This document shows positions 42,359-53,977 of a stretch of DNA of 64,000 nt, one piece after another. This DNA is from Auricularia sp. M13 (taxonomy: Eukaryota > Basidiomycota > Agaricomycetes > Auriculariales > Auriculariaceae): positions 5,084,001 through 5,148,000 of the forward strand of contig CM073194.1 of assembly GCA_037042915.1 (NCBI GenBank), read 5' to 3'. The notes under the pieces were generated by a model that worked only from the letters and a program-made list of their open reading frames with translations, did not search any database and was not told where the DNA came from. The first letter of the stretch is position 1; the number at the start of each line of letters is the position of its first letter. Both the position numbers and the translations under genes were made by a program.

Positions 42359-43694
42359 CTTCTGTAAAAACCCAAATGCTTTAGAGCACCAGCCACTGCT
42401 CCAGGAGCACTCCAGAGAAGCTGGCTGCTCTATAGCGCCTCAGAGAACTACAGATCACAATTTAAAGCACCATAGCGCGTCGGAGCACTGTATTGATGCT
42501 CCAGAGCATCCCGAAGCCAAATACAGCGGCTCTGGCGCGCTTTTGATTGCTCTGACTGCTTTGCGCCGCGCCACTCACTCTGCCGCGCCCGGATGGTTGC
42601 CATCGGCCCGTAGCCATCAGCCAGGTTGGTCACTGCGCGACTCGAAGACATGGTTCGACTTTTGCTGACTTGGAATCTACTTGCTCTCTTTCCCTCCCCG
42701 AACGCGGTGTACCCCAGGAGCGACGAGCCCGACTCGTCCCTCAAAGCCTCACAAACTACAAGATTCCCTGCAACAGCCAAACCCTCAAGCCGGCCGTTCT
42801 GCATCTCCCCGCTCGTTATACTGCCTGAAGATGTCGTTGTCCGAGTCGCTGTCTACTCTGCTCGGTCTGATAGTCTTCTGTCTCTGTTCCTGCGCTGACT
42901 CCTGGCTCTCCACTGCTCTGGGATAAACCGGCTGGCTTTGGTGTCTCTTGTTGCTCTGATTGCTATGCTCACTTGCTGCCTGCTCCGTGCTGTCGTGCTC
43001 GCCCATTCGTTAACATTTTTTTAGGGAACCATCGCTCCCAATCCCACACACGTACGTGTATTCCAGGTTATTTTTGATACACCTTTAACTCACTCTCATG
43101 ACAAGTAGCTTTCCTGCGAAGAGCATTGGCAATGAGAGCGAGAGGCGTCGTGGATTTCGTGCGTACTTCTTCCCCGCCAACACGCGGACTTGTGTCCCAG
43201 TCCCACTTGTTATTGTACTACTATGCTATAATATACGTCGTTATTACTGACAGCTATTTTCGATGGTGTAGAGCATAAGGATTTCGTTCACATAGTTGAT
43301 TCATCAGTGATCTGCCTTTTTCGGTGGTCTGGGCACTGCTTGAGCTACCAGAAAAGGCAGATCATGATGGATTTGCTATGTGAAAGGAATTTCTTATGCT
43401 CTACACCATCGAAAATAGCTGGAACGAGGAAGGACACGAGCAAGGAACAGGCAAGCAATCCGATGATCAAATGCTACGCCGGTATCAGCGGGACGTGGAT
43501 ATCACGGAGTTGCCTGAATGAGCGTGCTCCAGAGCGCTTTTGGCTTGCTATCAGAGCGTTTTCAGAGCAGACCGCTTGATCTGAGAGCGCTTTGCGGCAA
43601 ACGCCTTGCTCCAGATCGGGGTACGTGTCTCTGGCAGCTCTGGCCGCTATAGAGGCTCCACAGCGCTCCAGAGCAACCCCGGTTTTTACAGAAG
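42359..43694. mobile_element. Non-autonomous transposon, same ends as 7.4 kb one
   Basis: It starts CTTCTGTAAAAACC at 42359 and ends with the exact reverse complement GGTTTTTACAGAAG at 43694. TT lies outside both ends. The terminal 12 bases equal those of the Plavaka element at 2652-10060. Both subterminal zones carry repeated GCTCCAGAGC and CTATAG words. It encodes no transposase and presumably depends on a Plavaka element for movement. A 171-base hairpin lies at 43251-43421. Confidence 0.75.
43251..43421. repeat. 171-base inverted repeat (hairpin)
   Basis: The left arm begins CAGCTATTTTCGATGGTGTA and the right arm ends with its reverse complement. The first 29 bases pair perfectly, and pairing continues with scattered mismatches through CACATAG and GATCTGCCTTTT, giving arms of about 78 bases and a loop of about 15. 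It could be a foldback insertion or a source of double-stranded RNA. Confidence 0.85.
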
Positions 43695-46600
43695 TTGGCT
43701 GGACATTGGCGTTCAATGACGTTGTGGAGGTATCCTTGGAAGGCAGCTGCAGGCTCTACAGTTGTCGACAGCAAGCTGGAGATACAGAGATGAACATTCC
43801 AGTCACGAGCCACTGTGAAACCTTAGCCGGTCGAAAAAAGCGCGCTCTTTCCACCGGCCTCCGAACAGAGTCGAGCCGTCCTCCAGCCTTTTTTGCACCA
43901 TGCCTGACGATTTTGGGCCGTCCATTTCGGACGATAAAATAGCTGTTTTTGGCACTTTCGACCCGTCCCCCGAAGCGCGCTCGGAAACGAAAAACTGCCT
44001 TCGGCCAGCTGAAATGTACACTGATATGAGATGCTCCCGGGGTCTTTCATAAGGCTTTCCCATTTGCCATTCCCAGCATTTACAGTGACGTGACAAGAAC
44101 ATCAACAAGAGTCAATTTGGGCAATACTAATACTAATCAGTAATTTACACCACATTCTCTCATGATGTGACCGTGATCCCAATACACGGCTGCTGCAGAC
44201 AGTCATTATCTGCAGGGGCAGTGGTCAGGACAAAGACATGTATATAGGAAGAAGGTTGCATACCTGCACAGGTTGGGAACTTTGGTGTCATGACGGCTGG
44301 AGACGAGCATGAAGCTCTGAATGTGAACATGCCCTTGCGGGCAAAAGGTGCCTTTATATAGCTGAGGACCTGGGCCACAACTTGAGTACAAGTCAGGCTC
44401 CGCCCGAGGTCTGGAAGGCGATGGCCAGACGGAAATCGGTGAGACCGACACTGCTGCGCTCGGTCGGTGCTTGCTCCGCGACCTCCGAGTATCATGGCTC
44501 CGAGTCTCCGACGGTCCGTTCCCTCACACCGACGCTGGACAGCATCCATGAGCTTCCCCTGACAATCAAAGCCGTGGAATTGTCATAAAAAATATACTGA
44601 ACTGTTCGCTCCTGCGTCTACAAGGTGTCTTGCAGTGATTCCTGATGCTGCCGTCAATTCGACCGGAACTCCGGCTGGATCTCGACTGGGGACGAATCCA
44701 ACTGTTTCCACCAGACACCGGCCGAAAGCGGAAAATCTCGCGTACACCGGCCAATGACCGGTGCAAAATGGCGCGGACTGGGTTTCACAGTGAGCATGTT
44801 GAAAGCTGCCAGGATGGCATCAGCAGCATCATGGCTAGAGTAGAAGGAAGTGCGCAGCGGCTGCCAAAGAGCGTCCATTGCCATGAGTACGGAGTATCCA
44901 TATGACTCGAGAGATTCAGTGCAAGGAACGGGCGAGTTTCGCCGCCCATCGATGGGCCCGTCAATGTTTGCTTCCGTGGAGCCGACCGAATATTTATTGA
45001 TACTGTAGTAACCCCAAGTTCTTTACAATGTATCCCGTGTGAGATTTTAATGGGGAAAAGGCAACTCTCATCTCGTTCTCCGCGTCTCCTCGCAACGGAA
45101 CATGTTTTCTAGATGTATTTATGCCCGGCGGAGCGGAGCTCAGATTTGGTTCCGCTCCTTTGCTTCGATCCACCATCATCTGTCCACCATACACTCTAGA
45201 GGTGTAGCAGGACGGGCTCGTCAATAGAATATTAGCTTCGCCCTACCGCACTCGCGAACTCTCGGCGTTCCTACCTCAGGCTCTCTATTACCGCACTCGC
45301 AACGCGCAACGCCCTTTTCTTGTGACTCTGGTGGATCTGGAACTCCGGCACTTGCATTGTGGCTCTGGCTCTTGCTCTGGTGGATCTGGCACTCCGTCGC
45401 GAAGCACCGTTTGTTGCATCCTCCACCCGGTTCTCCTGTGCCCGCTAGCACGCGTCATACCATCTTAAGCTACATCTGGTGCAATTGCTGCCTTGACGTG
45501 CAGTCTGTTGGGCGTCCGCGACTCGGATCCGCTGGCCACGCTCTCTACCACCGCGCGAGTCTCAGACGTACCAACATCTCAATGCGAACCACTGGCAAGC
45601 TACGAGTAGCTGCGGGGACAGGACAGACCGCGCTACTCCGGCGAACTACATATACTGCGGCCCAACGAATTCGATCGTCTCGTGTTTGCGTCCCTCCCAC
45701 ACCGCGCCTCGTTCCCACATATGGCGCTGGTCGACCTGGAACTAAACTTCGCTCAAATCCGCCAGTGTGTAGTTTGCATGCGCACGCGAAAGTCCTGTCT
45801 TCTTGTTCATGGACCTCGAGTTGACCGGGACGGAGCCATCGACCGCCACTACACGAATCGTTCTCGGCGCACGGGGTCGCTTTTCTGCGCGGTGGTCACG
45901 TCTGAGGCGGCTGATACACCGTCTGGTACGCGGAGAACAACCACGGCAGCGACGAGTCTGGCGTCGCATTGCATTACTCTTCGGCCTGGATCTCGCTATC
46001 CGAACTCCTTAGGCTCTTGCTCTCTGATAAAGGCTCGCTCATACGCCCCGTAAACCTTGGAAATGCATCGATATTTCAAAAGGCAGTGGCTAACGCGGTC
46101 TGGTTGCGGGCTCAGTATCTCGTGCTCGTATCGGTCAGACCTCCGCTTCTTCATGCTGTCTCCACAAGATGTCTATATACTTGTACGATCCGGCGCTGCA
46201 GGACGCGCCTTCCGTAACCCCGATATGCACGCGCCTGCATTCATTTCTGTCATCGGGCGCCAATTCAACGTTCTGCCTTGTGCGCGCCAATCGGGATTCT
46301 CTCAGCCTGTGCGATTCTCCGCGCCTACTTCGAGATTTGCGTGGTTCTGTGTGCGAGGGAACGGTATGATGGCGGTTTTCTCGCCGAGTCTGGGCATAGC
46401 AACATTCCCGGCGCCCGTTTGCGCTCTGCGCAGGTCCTCTCAACTGGATTCCCGGACGAATCCCGGCTGCGCGCGCGTCGATATCGATCCTGTTTTTCTA
46501 TCGCGCGGCACCCTGTAAACAAAACACGATTTTCTGCGCCCAGGACTCGTGCTACTCCTCCCACGCTTGGGTGCAGGCTTTGGATTTGGAGGACGGCGCG

Positions 46601-46798
46601 TCCAAAAAGTCAGCCCTTACTCGGTACGGACTGATCGTTCATGCTTGCTTCTCGCGGCGCCGGCAGAGACGATTGTTTGACACCGTATCCGGACTATTCC
46701 AACGCATGCACAGTCAAACTTGAGGATCACACAACACAGGCGTTCTCCGGAAAAGCTTCCATCGTGGTACCACGCGTGCGTTCAGTGGTCTTTTCCAG
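43695..46798. other. Long spacer, pyrimidine-rich in places
   Basis: No convincing gene. A TATA-like ATATAAAG on the minus strand near 44352-44360 is followed by a possible short spliced frame to 44167, which I do not call. A 65-base segment at 45125-45190 recurs at 48003-48067 in the same orientation, on the other side of peroxidase copy 2. Confidence 0.4.
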
Positions 46799-46806
46799 TA
46801 TAAAAG
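46799..46806 (+). promoter_or_regulatory. TATA box of peroxidase copy 2
   Basis: TATAAAAG, 48 bases ahead of the start. The following GCGGCCGTTC is shared with copy 1. Confidence 0.75.
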
Positions 46807-46853
46807 GCGGCCGTTCGGCTGAGGGGACAATTCCAGAACCAAGATCATTCGAC

Positions 46854-47771
46854 ATGTCCGTTCCCATGAACCACAGCCTCTTCCCGCTCAGCAAGAGCAT
46901 CATCACCGAGCTCGACGCAGCTTCAGGCGGTGAACACCCCGGCTTCCGCGCGGCGCACGCGCGCGGCGTGCTCCTGCGCGGCTTCTTCACCCCGACGCCC
47001 GCCGCGTCCCAGCTCAGTAGCGCGCCGCACTTCGTCATGGACGTCGTCTCGTCCGTCATAGCGCGCTTCTCCAGCAGCACGGGCATCCCCACCATCGCGG
47101 ACACCGACCCCAACGCGCAGCCGCGCGGCCTCGCCGTGCGCTTCGAGCTCGGCGGGGCGCACACGGACATCGTCGCGCACAGCGCGGACGGCTTCCCCGT
47201 GCGCACGGGCGAGGACTTCCTCGCGTTCCTGCAGGACGCCGGCGCCTTCCTCGCGACGCACCCCGCCGCGCAGGCCTTCGTCGCGCTGCCCAAGCCCGCG
47301 CCGGCGTCCTTCGCCCACGAGCAGTTCTTCGCGCTCAACGCGTTCAGGCTCGTCGCGGAGTCTGGCGCGGCGCGCTTCGCGCGGTACACGTGGGTCCCGA
47401 AGGCGGGCGTGCAGCATCTGGACGATGCAACCGTCCAGACGCTCCCGCCGGACTTCCTCTTCGACGAGCTTGCGCAGCGCATCGCGAATGGCACCACGGT
47501 TGAGTTCGAGCTCTGGGCGCAGCTCGCCGAGGACGGAGACGTGACGGACGATGTGACTGTGCGCTGGCCTGAGACACGCGAGCGCGTGCTGCTTGGCACT
47601 GTGATACTTGACAAGATTGCGCCGCACAACGCTGCGGAGCAGAAGCGCATCATCTTCGACCCGATCCCGCACGTGCGCGGCATAGAGCCGTCCGACGACC
47701 CGTTGCTTGACCTGCGCACCGCGGCTTATCTGGTATCCGGGACGAGACGCCGTGCTGCTCATGTTGGTTGA
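46854..47771 (+). CDS. Catalase-related peroxidase, copy 2
   Basis: Single exon, 305 residues starting MSVPMNHSLFPLSKS. It is the closest paralogue of copy 1. HPGFRAAHARGVLLRGFF holds the distal His, and PSDDPLLDLRTAAYLVSG then TRRRAAHVG holds the proximal Tyr near the C-terminus. It lacks several residues of a mid-protein loop present in copy 1 (about 160-180), the main length difference. Haem peroxidase activity is inferred from the family. It is plus strand where copy 1 is minus, and has its own matching core promoter. Confidence 0.87.
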   Translation: MSVPMNHSLFPLSKSIITELDAASGGEHPGFRAAHARGVLLRGFFTPTPAASQLSSAPHFVMDVVSSVIARFSSSTGIPTIADTDPNAQPRGLAVRFELGGAHTDIVAHSADGFPVRTGEDFLAFLQDAGAFLATHPAAQAFVALPKPAPASFAHEQFFALNAFRLVAESGAARFARYTWVPKAGVQHLDDATVQTLPPDFLFDELAQRIANGTTVEFELWAQLAEDGDVTDDVTVRWPETRERVLLGTVILDKIAPHNAAEQKRIIFDPIPHVRGIEPSDDPLLDLRTAAYLVSGTRRRAAHVG

Positions 47772-49328
47772 TTAAATCTGTAGCCGTTCCTACCCCGTTC
47801 GTCAAATGAATGACTACCACATCCACACGGACTCGCGCTCGAATATAGCATGTAGTGAGTACGTAGCCCCATGGGCTTCGGAATATCTCCATCCTTTTTA
47901 TTTCGCGCTTGAAACTGAGATGCTGTCTTTTTCTCTCCGTCTGAGCCTTCGGGAGATTCGCCCCCGCCGTGGAATCGCCGGATCTGGTTCGAACTTGGTC
48001 GGTCCGGCGGAGTTCAGATTTGATTCCGCCTCTTTGCTCTGATCCACCACCATCCGTCCGACCATGCACGCAAGACATATATCGACAACCTCGCGTTCAG
48101 ATTCTGTGAGCTGCTTTCCGCCCCTTGCGCACACGGTCTCGGGTTTCCGTTCCTACTGTACCTCGAGCGCTGGTTTCGCACCCATTTTCTACTTATTCGC
48201 TGGATACATCCTCAAGCTTGCTCACTGTACGATGCGTCAAAGCCTCTGACCTCTTTGTGCTCTGCCTCGGATACCGCGTCGTATTGCTATTCGATTTCTG
48301 AACTTTCGCCCTGACGCACGCGTTCCGGACACAGGTGGTGACTCGTCTGCCGCAGCTTCCGATGCGCTGTCGTCAGTTCTTGTGCTACTTGATTGCTTCC
48401 GGATAGCTCTCACTGGTGCTTGGGACGCCGCGCGCCCGCGTTTCAGGCCTCTGTTAGTCAGTCCGTGGAGTCTCTCATGCTGCTCTTCTCTGCTGGTGCA
48501 TGCGTCAGCTGATGTGCGCAATTAATCCTCGAATACTCTGCGCGAGGTGCTTATGCCTACCCTCATGTCTATTTTGGTTTGTCTCTCTCTCAAGCATCTC
48601 CGTCGGATAATCCCAGGAGCGCGAGCGCCTCTTCGTAGTTCGTACTGCTTCAAAACATCAACCAGGAATTCCAAGTTTGCTGCGTTCCGCGTCTTGCTCT
48701 TGCCCGCAACCTGGCGCAGACATGGACTGGATCTACGCATCCACGCACATGTACACTATTTCCTCTACACTGTGTTTCTGAACCAGCTGCACGCTCGCGC
48801 ACGCTTCGAGGGCATCTCTATTGACATCGCGGGATTTCCGGTGCACCGTCCTGTCAACTCGCGTTGTCCACATGAACCGGGCTCTGCACGCAACCGTACT
48901 GGCTTTATTGACCGCCGCGAGGATCATCAACGGCGGGAAATCTTGGCTAGCGGACCCCGCGTAGGGATGATCCGTTTCATCAGCTGCGTAAATCCGTTCT
49001 CCATTGCACCTGCGATCCTGTTCGCATAGTGCGTCCGGCTGCGTTTGGACGCGGGAATAGGCTCTATCTTTCCCTTCGAAACGCGACTCGACGAGGCTCT
49101 CGCACGGCATCCAGGCGTATAGCCGCACTCACCCGCGTCGTATATCAAGGATTATATAGTTTCACTCCAAACTCGGGATTCGTCTCGAAAATCTCAGACC
49201 GTCGAGCTCGGGCGAACGAAGTCACCGACAAAGCCGGCGACCGCGAGGCTTCGATTTTCTCAATGATGATCCTGCTGATCTTCATTTATTTTGCTGACAA
49301 TCGTCGCCCCCTCTCGCGGCGTACAGAC
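47772..49328. other. Spacer with duplicated segment
   Basis: Contains the second copy (48003-48067) of the segment seen at 45125-45190. No supported gene. Confidence 0.4.
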
Positions 49329-49337
49329 CTATATAAG
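49329..49337 (+). promoter_or_regulatory. TATA box of secreted protein gene 3
   Basis: CTATATAAG, about 47-55 bases ahead of the start at 49384. Confidence 0.6.
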
Positions 49338-49383
49338 CTCGTGAGCACACTGCTACATCTTCGCAGAACTCAAACTCTTGCAG

Positions 49384-49832
49384 ATGCATTTCTCCCTCCG
49401 TACTCTGCTCACTGCGATCCTAGCCGCCGCTGGCGCCCGCGCGTTCATCGCATGGAGCGACTTCGACTGCTACGGCGTCCCATCGCCCAGCGTCGCGTGC
49501 GACGGCGAGTGCCACGTATTCGAAGGCAACCACTCCTTCAACGTACGCACGTCCTCCCTCGGGGTCCGAGTCGCTTGCACGTAGCTGACAATGACTGATG
49601 CTAGGCTGACCGCGTCTTCTTCGACCCGACGACCCGGTGCGTGTCGGTGTACCTCGACACGGCGTGCGAGACGCTCGAGAAGCAGTTCCCCGACCAGACC
49701 GGGGGATGCACGGTACGTGCTCATCGCCAGTCTGGTTTCCTGGCTCTGACACGCGGCTGTTTGCAGAACGCTATCACGGGCACCGCGCTCAGGTCGTACA
49801 GATGCGGTCGTCTTAACCAGTGCTTCCCTTAA
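49384..49832 (+). CDS. 8-cysteine small secreted protein, copy 3
   Basis: Three exons, 49384-49542, 49605-49712 and 49767-49832 (53, 36 and 22 codons, phase-0 joins), give 110 residues. Signal peptide MHFSLRTLLTAILAAAGARA. Eight cysteines at 29, 39, 43, 65, 74, 88, 102 and 108 keep the family spacing. FIAWSDFDCYG, ACDGECHVFEGNHSF and RCGRLNQCFP align with copies 1, 2 and 4, but the middle exon is diverged and five codons longer. This is the most distant intact member in the window. Confidence 0.85.
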
Positions 49833-50232
49833 TCGCAATGCCTTGTGTGTATCATGTGGGATTCTGCGGGATTCTGCTCGCTACGATGTGATTGCAGTAG
49901 TCGCAAAGAACTGCAGTTCCTGTAGACGAGAATGACAGTGCTTGACGCTTGAGTCCAAGAATGCTCACCGTAGCCGAGCGGACCGACTCGAGTAGTAAAT
50001 TACCGGGTGAAATGAGGTGCTCGGAGACTCGAGTGGCGATCGCTTAAGAGCTGAACCTCCGATCGTTCGAGCGCACAAGATAACATCGTCCACCAAGCCA
50101 AGTCGCGTTCTATGCCCGGCTTTTATTGGGTGCGCCGAATGATACTAGCAATTATGGTCCATTGATGCGCTCCACCAGGAAGGCAGCGGGTACAATGCTA
50201 CCGTACCGTGGTGGTCGATAATTTGATACATG
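49833..50232. other. Spacer
   Basis: No gene seen; the 3' flank of secreted protein gene 3 and the upstream region of the zinc-finger gene. Confidence 0.5.
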
Positions 50233-50240
50233 TATAAAAT
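50233..50240 (+). promoter_or_regulatory. TATA box of small zinc-finger gene
   Basis: TATAAAAT, about 80 bases ahead of the start at 50321. Confidence 0.5.
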
Positions 50241-50320
50241 CTCGAGCTGGGTTTTCCACCCTCCGTGCTCAGTGATCTCGGTCCTCGTCGCCTCAAAGTC
50301 CTAGCAAACGCTCGAGTCAA

Positions 50321-51031
50321 ATGTCTGCGCCGCCCCCACGTTTGTACCCTAAACGCTGCAGCGATCGCAGTCGTGCTGACGCAGACTCTTCTCTTTGCAC
50401 GATGTCAGAATACTCCTGCCACTTTTGCCAACACATAACGCTGAACCCCCAAGATATGGTCGTGCGTATCATGGGCTGTGATCGTTGCCAACCCACTGGT
50501 TAAGTTCGCTTACGGTGCCACCTCGCTTTCCGTCCGCTCCCAGCTGCACTGGAATAATCGCACACGTGAGAGACTGCCACATCTCCGAGACATTTAACGC
50601 TCAACTCTGAGACTTTGCATCCAGCGCTCACCTGCCATGGCTGCGCCCGCCGGATGCCCTGCCACGGCATGATGGGCATCCACCTCGACGTCGCGCACGG
50701 TGTGCGCAACCCCGCCAACACCTTTCGATGCCCGCACTGCCGGAGCACGTTCCCGAGCGATATCCGTTTGCGCGTGCGTCTTGTGGGCTACAGTACCTCT
50801 ACTGTTCGCCGCTGACCACTGACGTTGTGATTCCTCCGCATCCAGTTCCACCTGGGCAATGGTCGCAGTGAGGGTCCCATTGGCATCCGTCCTCGCGCTA
50901 GCTGACACTGATTCACTTCACCACGTTGAGATGTGAATAGGACATGCTACATCTGCGGCTTCGTCGGTGGATGCGCCGCAGCGACCAGCCTCCACATGGC
51001 CTACGACCACGTCCCGCAGGGCGGAGGTTAA
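50321..51031 (+). CDS. Small multi-zinc-finger protein (tentative)
   Basis: Five exons, 50321-50461, 50505-50565, 50625-50773, 50846-50867 and 50931-51031, give 157 residues. Four units follow a C-x2-C...H pattern: CHFCQH...SQLHWNNRT, CHGCARRMPCHGMMGIHLD followed by VAH, CPHCRSTFPSDIRLRFH and CYICGFVGGCAAATSLHMAY followed by DH. The repeated NRT before a new Cys pair (NNRTPLTC, VNRTC) supports the joins. The last intron uses GAG before ATGTG as acceptor, which is the weakest join. Zinc binding and nucleic-acid or protein contacts are inferred from spacing only. I recognise no named family. Confidence 0.5.
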
Positions 51032-53035
51032 CCTATCATCATGAGCTTCGCACCCATGTTTCTCCGACGTACGTGTGTTCGTTGAAGTCGTAGTTGTACG
51101 CTGCCTCAGCGCCCCAAGATCCAATGTGCCAGATGTGTTGGGATTTATTCTGCGAGCGATGTCAGGCGCTGATGATGAGATGTGTTCCCTCAAGGTCGCG
51201 GCGCTGGTCTGCAATTCTCGCGTGGCATCGCTCTGGCCTCCGTTCCACGCAGCATTAAGCACGGCGCGCCGTTCGAAAAAAACGCACCAAGAATGGATAA
51301 GCTCGCGGCTGTGGAGAAAACACGTATCAACATGATCATCTGCCAAGCGGGACGTGTTCATACAAAGCACCCGGCTCCAGCCTCCCGTTTGACAGCTTGG
51401 GAAGTCAATCTGAGCATCGGAGTGTCACGAGAAGATCTACTGTCGCGGAAAATTGACGTGCAACGCCATTCATAATAGTAGCTCGTCACCATCGAGATAT
51501 AGGTGGTACAACGGGTGACCAGATGGTGCCAAGTCGACGCGCTCGGAGAAACGGCCGCCATTTGAGGCTTTGAACAGGGACATTTGCCGCGGGGGGCTCA
51601 TTGCGAGAGTCACACCCCGCGCAATTCTGGAAGAGAATCGCCAAAGTGCAGTCCATGGTCTCGGCGGCGGGAAGATAGCCATGCATCACTGGGATGAGAT
51701 GCTGGCGGAATCTGGTCGGCAAAAGCGAGGGATCGAGCATTGGCACCATCCCAATCTGTTCCTCGCGAATAAGTGAAGAGGATGCCATCTAGAAGAAGCG
51801 AGAAAAGACCGCTGTCATATCAGATTGCGGTATAAGCCCACAAACCCGCTCTCATCATCTGCCATGCACCATCTGCGCAGTCGAGCATCTGAAAAAAACT
51901 CGTGCATCATACCAGATGCATATATTATGGCTTCACAGAGATCCCTTCCTGTCAGCGAGACATGAAAGTAGAGGAAGTGGAAACTCGGAGGCGGACATGC
52001 AGATGGAGTGTGGCACAAAGTCGCGGCGAACGCGAACAGCGCCAGAGAAAAGCAGTTTATGAGGAGCGCTGCGAGAGAGCATTCCTATCGCCACAGTCAC
52101 TGCAATGGAGCAACTAGGCAGATCAGAGATACAGAGCACGACTTTGGTTCAGAGCATGATCAGGTCGGTTTGAATGGCAGGAGGCGCGGGCGCAGACCCG
52201 GTCACGGACGTAGCGCATGCGCCGCGGTAAACAAAGAGACCTGGATACAGATTTTCGCGACGGCAAGATTCTGCGGCGCTCGCTGCTCGTAGCTCCAAAG
52301 TTCGTGGTGCGCGCCGTCGCCCGAGCGACACAAGAAAGTAGACCATTCCAGTCGAGCGGCCAGCGCACAGCAACAAGAAGCCCATGATCATGTTCCTGAA
52401 ACATCTGAGCACGCACGAACGGTGCGGAAAATCAGTGCGGTCGAACTGACGACGTGGTCAACGGAAAAGCGGGCCGACGAGTTCAAACACCGCTAAGCTG
52501 TCTTGATCTCGTTCTCCGCCTTCAAAAGACTGCGCCAGACGCATGAGCTCATCCTGAGGCGCTACGCCTTTCTATAACTCAGACTGCTTCCCGATGTAGT
52601 GGGCGCGCTGCGCAGTTTAACAGCCATCCTCGCGGTCTGGCTCGGTTTCGGGCATGGACGCGTTAGTCTGAACTCGGCCCTGTCTTGCTCGGTCTTTCTG
52701 GCATCTCTCTATCTGTTTTCTGAGTTTCAGCACTCCCGCGTCGCATTTTGGGCTCTCTTTGCTTGCAGTATCTCGCGCACTGTGCCCAACAAGCGCCCAT
52801 TCCCGTCACATTCATATCGTGCATCCCGATCTGGTCTTCCTCAGGGGCGCGATCGGGCTGAGATGCCCGTTTGACGCCGCATCATAGCCATTCTGACGCG
52901 CACACTGTCCAAGGATGTTGCAACGAAGGCGCAATCCTGCTAGCATTGCGACCCCATTCGCTGCTTACTGCCCCAGGCGTCTGCTCAGCAATCATAAATG
53001 CGATAGCAGTCGCGTATCTGAGCGAACAACTCAAG
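51032..53035. other. Spacer with one weak minus-strand frame
   Basis: A minus-strand frame at 51486-51788 (100 residues, ending PVVPPISRW) has acceptable codon use and may be a short or decayed gene; no family is recognised. The remainder up to peroxidase copy 3 holds nothing else I can support. Confidence 0.4.
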
Positions 53036-53977
53036 ATGCCACTACCCACAGACGACAACCTTCTCAGACTCAGCAACGACATCGTCGCTGTCCTCGACAA
53101 GACTTCAGGCGGCGAACATCCAGGTTTCCGCGCCGCCCACGCGCGCGGTGTGCTCCTGCGCGGCTCGTTCACCCCGACGGTCGCCGCGGCACAGCTCAGC
53201 AGTGCGCCGCACTTCGCTTTGGGGACAGTCACTCCCATTCTTGCGCGGTTCTCCAGTAGCACGGGTGTGCCCACGATCCCCGACACCGACCCCAACGCGC
53301 AGCCGCGCGGCTTCGCAGTGCGCTTCGAGCTCGGGCCGCACAAGCACACGGATATCGTCGCCCACAGCACGGACGGCTTCCCCGCGCGCACGGGCGAGGA
53401 GTTCCTCCAGCTATTTGAGGCCATCACCGCCGGCCCCGCGCAGCTCGCGCCGTTCCTCGCGGCGCACCCCGCCGCGAACGCGTTTATCACGGCTCCTAAG
53501 CCGGCGCCTGCGTCATTTGCACACGAGCAGTTCTTTGCGCTGAATGCATTCAAGTTCGTTGCGGCGTCTGGCGCGGCGCGCTTTGCGCGGTACACATTCG
53601 TCCCGAAGGCCGGCGTGCAGCACCTCGATGACGCGACCGTCAAGGACCTGGGGCAAAACTTCCTGTACGACGAGCTCTCGGATCGCATTACGGGCGGTCG
53701 CGCCGTCGAGTTTGAGCTGTGGGCGCAGCTCGCAGAGGACGGCGACGTGACGGACGACGTGACTATCCGCTGGCCGGCGACGCGCGAGCGTGTTCTGCTG
53801 GGCACCGTGGCGCTCGACAGGATCGCGGAGCATAACGCTGAGGAGCAGAAGCGTATCATCTTTGACCCTTTGCCGCGCGTTCAAGGCATTGAGCCGTCCG
53901 CCGACCCGCTCCTTGACGTGCGCGCCGCGGTGTATCTGGTCTCTGGCAGGAGGCGCCGTGCTGCTCCTGTCGCATAG
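53036..53977 (+). CDS. Catalase-related peroxidase, copy 3
   Basis: Single exon, 313 residues starting MPLPTDDNLLRLSNDI. HPGFRAAHARGVLLRGSF carries the distal His; ARFSSSTGVPT and RGFAVRFELG follow; PSADPLLDVRAAVYLVSG then RRRRAAPVA holds the proximal Tyr. Its first 25 residues and promoter differ from copies 1 and 2, so it is the older branch of the trio. Upstream I see only a weak TATA-like CATAAAT. Unlike the others it has a neighbour in the same orientation, an alpha-carbonic anhydrase. Confidence 0.86.
   Translation: MPLPTDDNLLRLSNDIVAVLDKTSGGEHPGFRAAHARGVLLRGSFTPTVAAAQLSSAPHFALGTVTPILARFSSSTGVPTIPDTDPNAQPRGFAVRFELGPHKHTDIVAHSTDGFPARTGEEFLQLFEAITAGPAQLAPFLAAHPAANAFITAPKPAPASFAHEQFFALNAFKFVAASGAARFARYTFVPKAGVQHLDDATVKDLGQNFLYDELSDRITGGRAVEFELWAQLAEDGDVTDDVTIRWPATRERVLLGTVALDRIAEHNAEEQKRIIFDPLPRVQGIEPSADPLLDVRAAVYLVSGRRRRAAPVA

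Noticed and set aside
44167-44330. Possible spliced 39-residue peptide gene on the minus strand
   Set aside because: The start codon would be only about 25 bases after the TATA-like box, too close for a normal leader.
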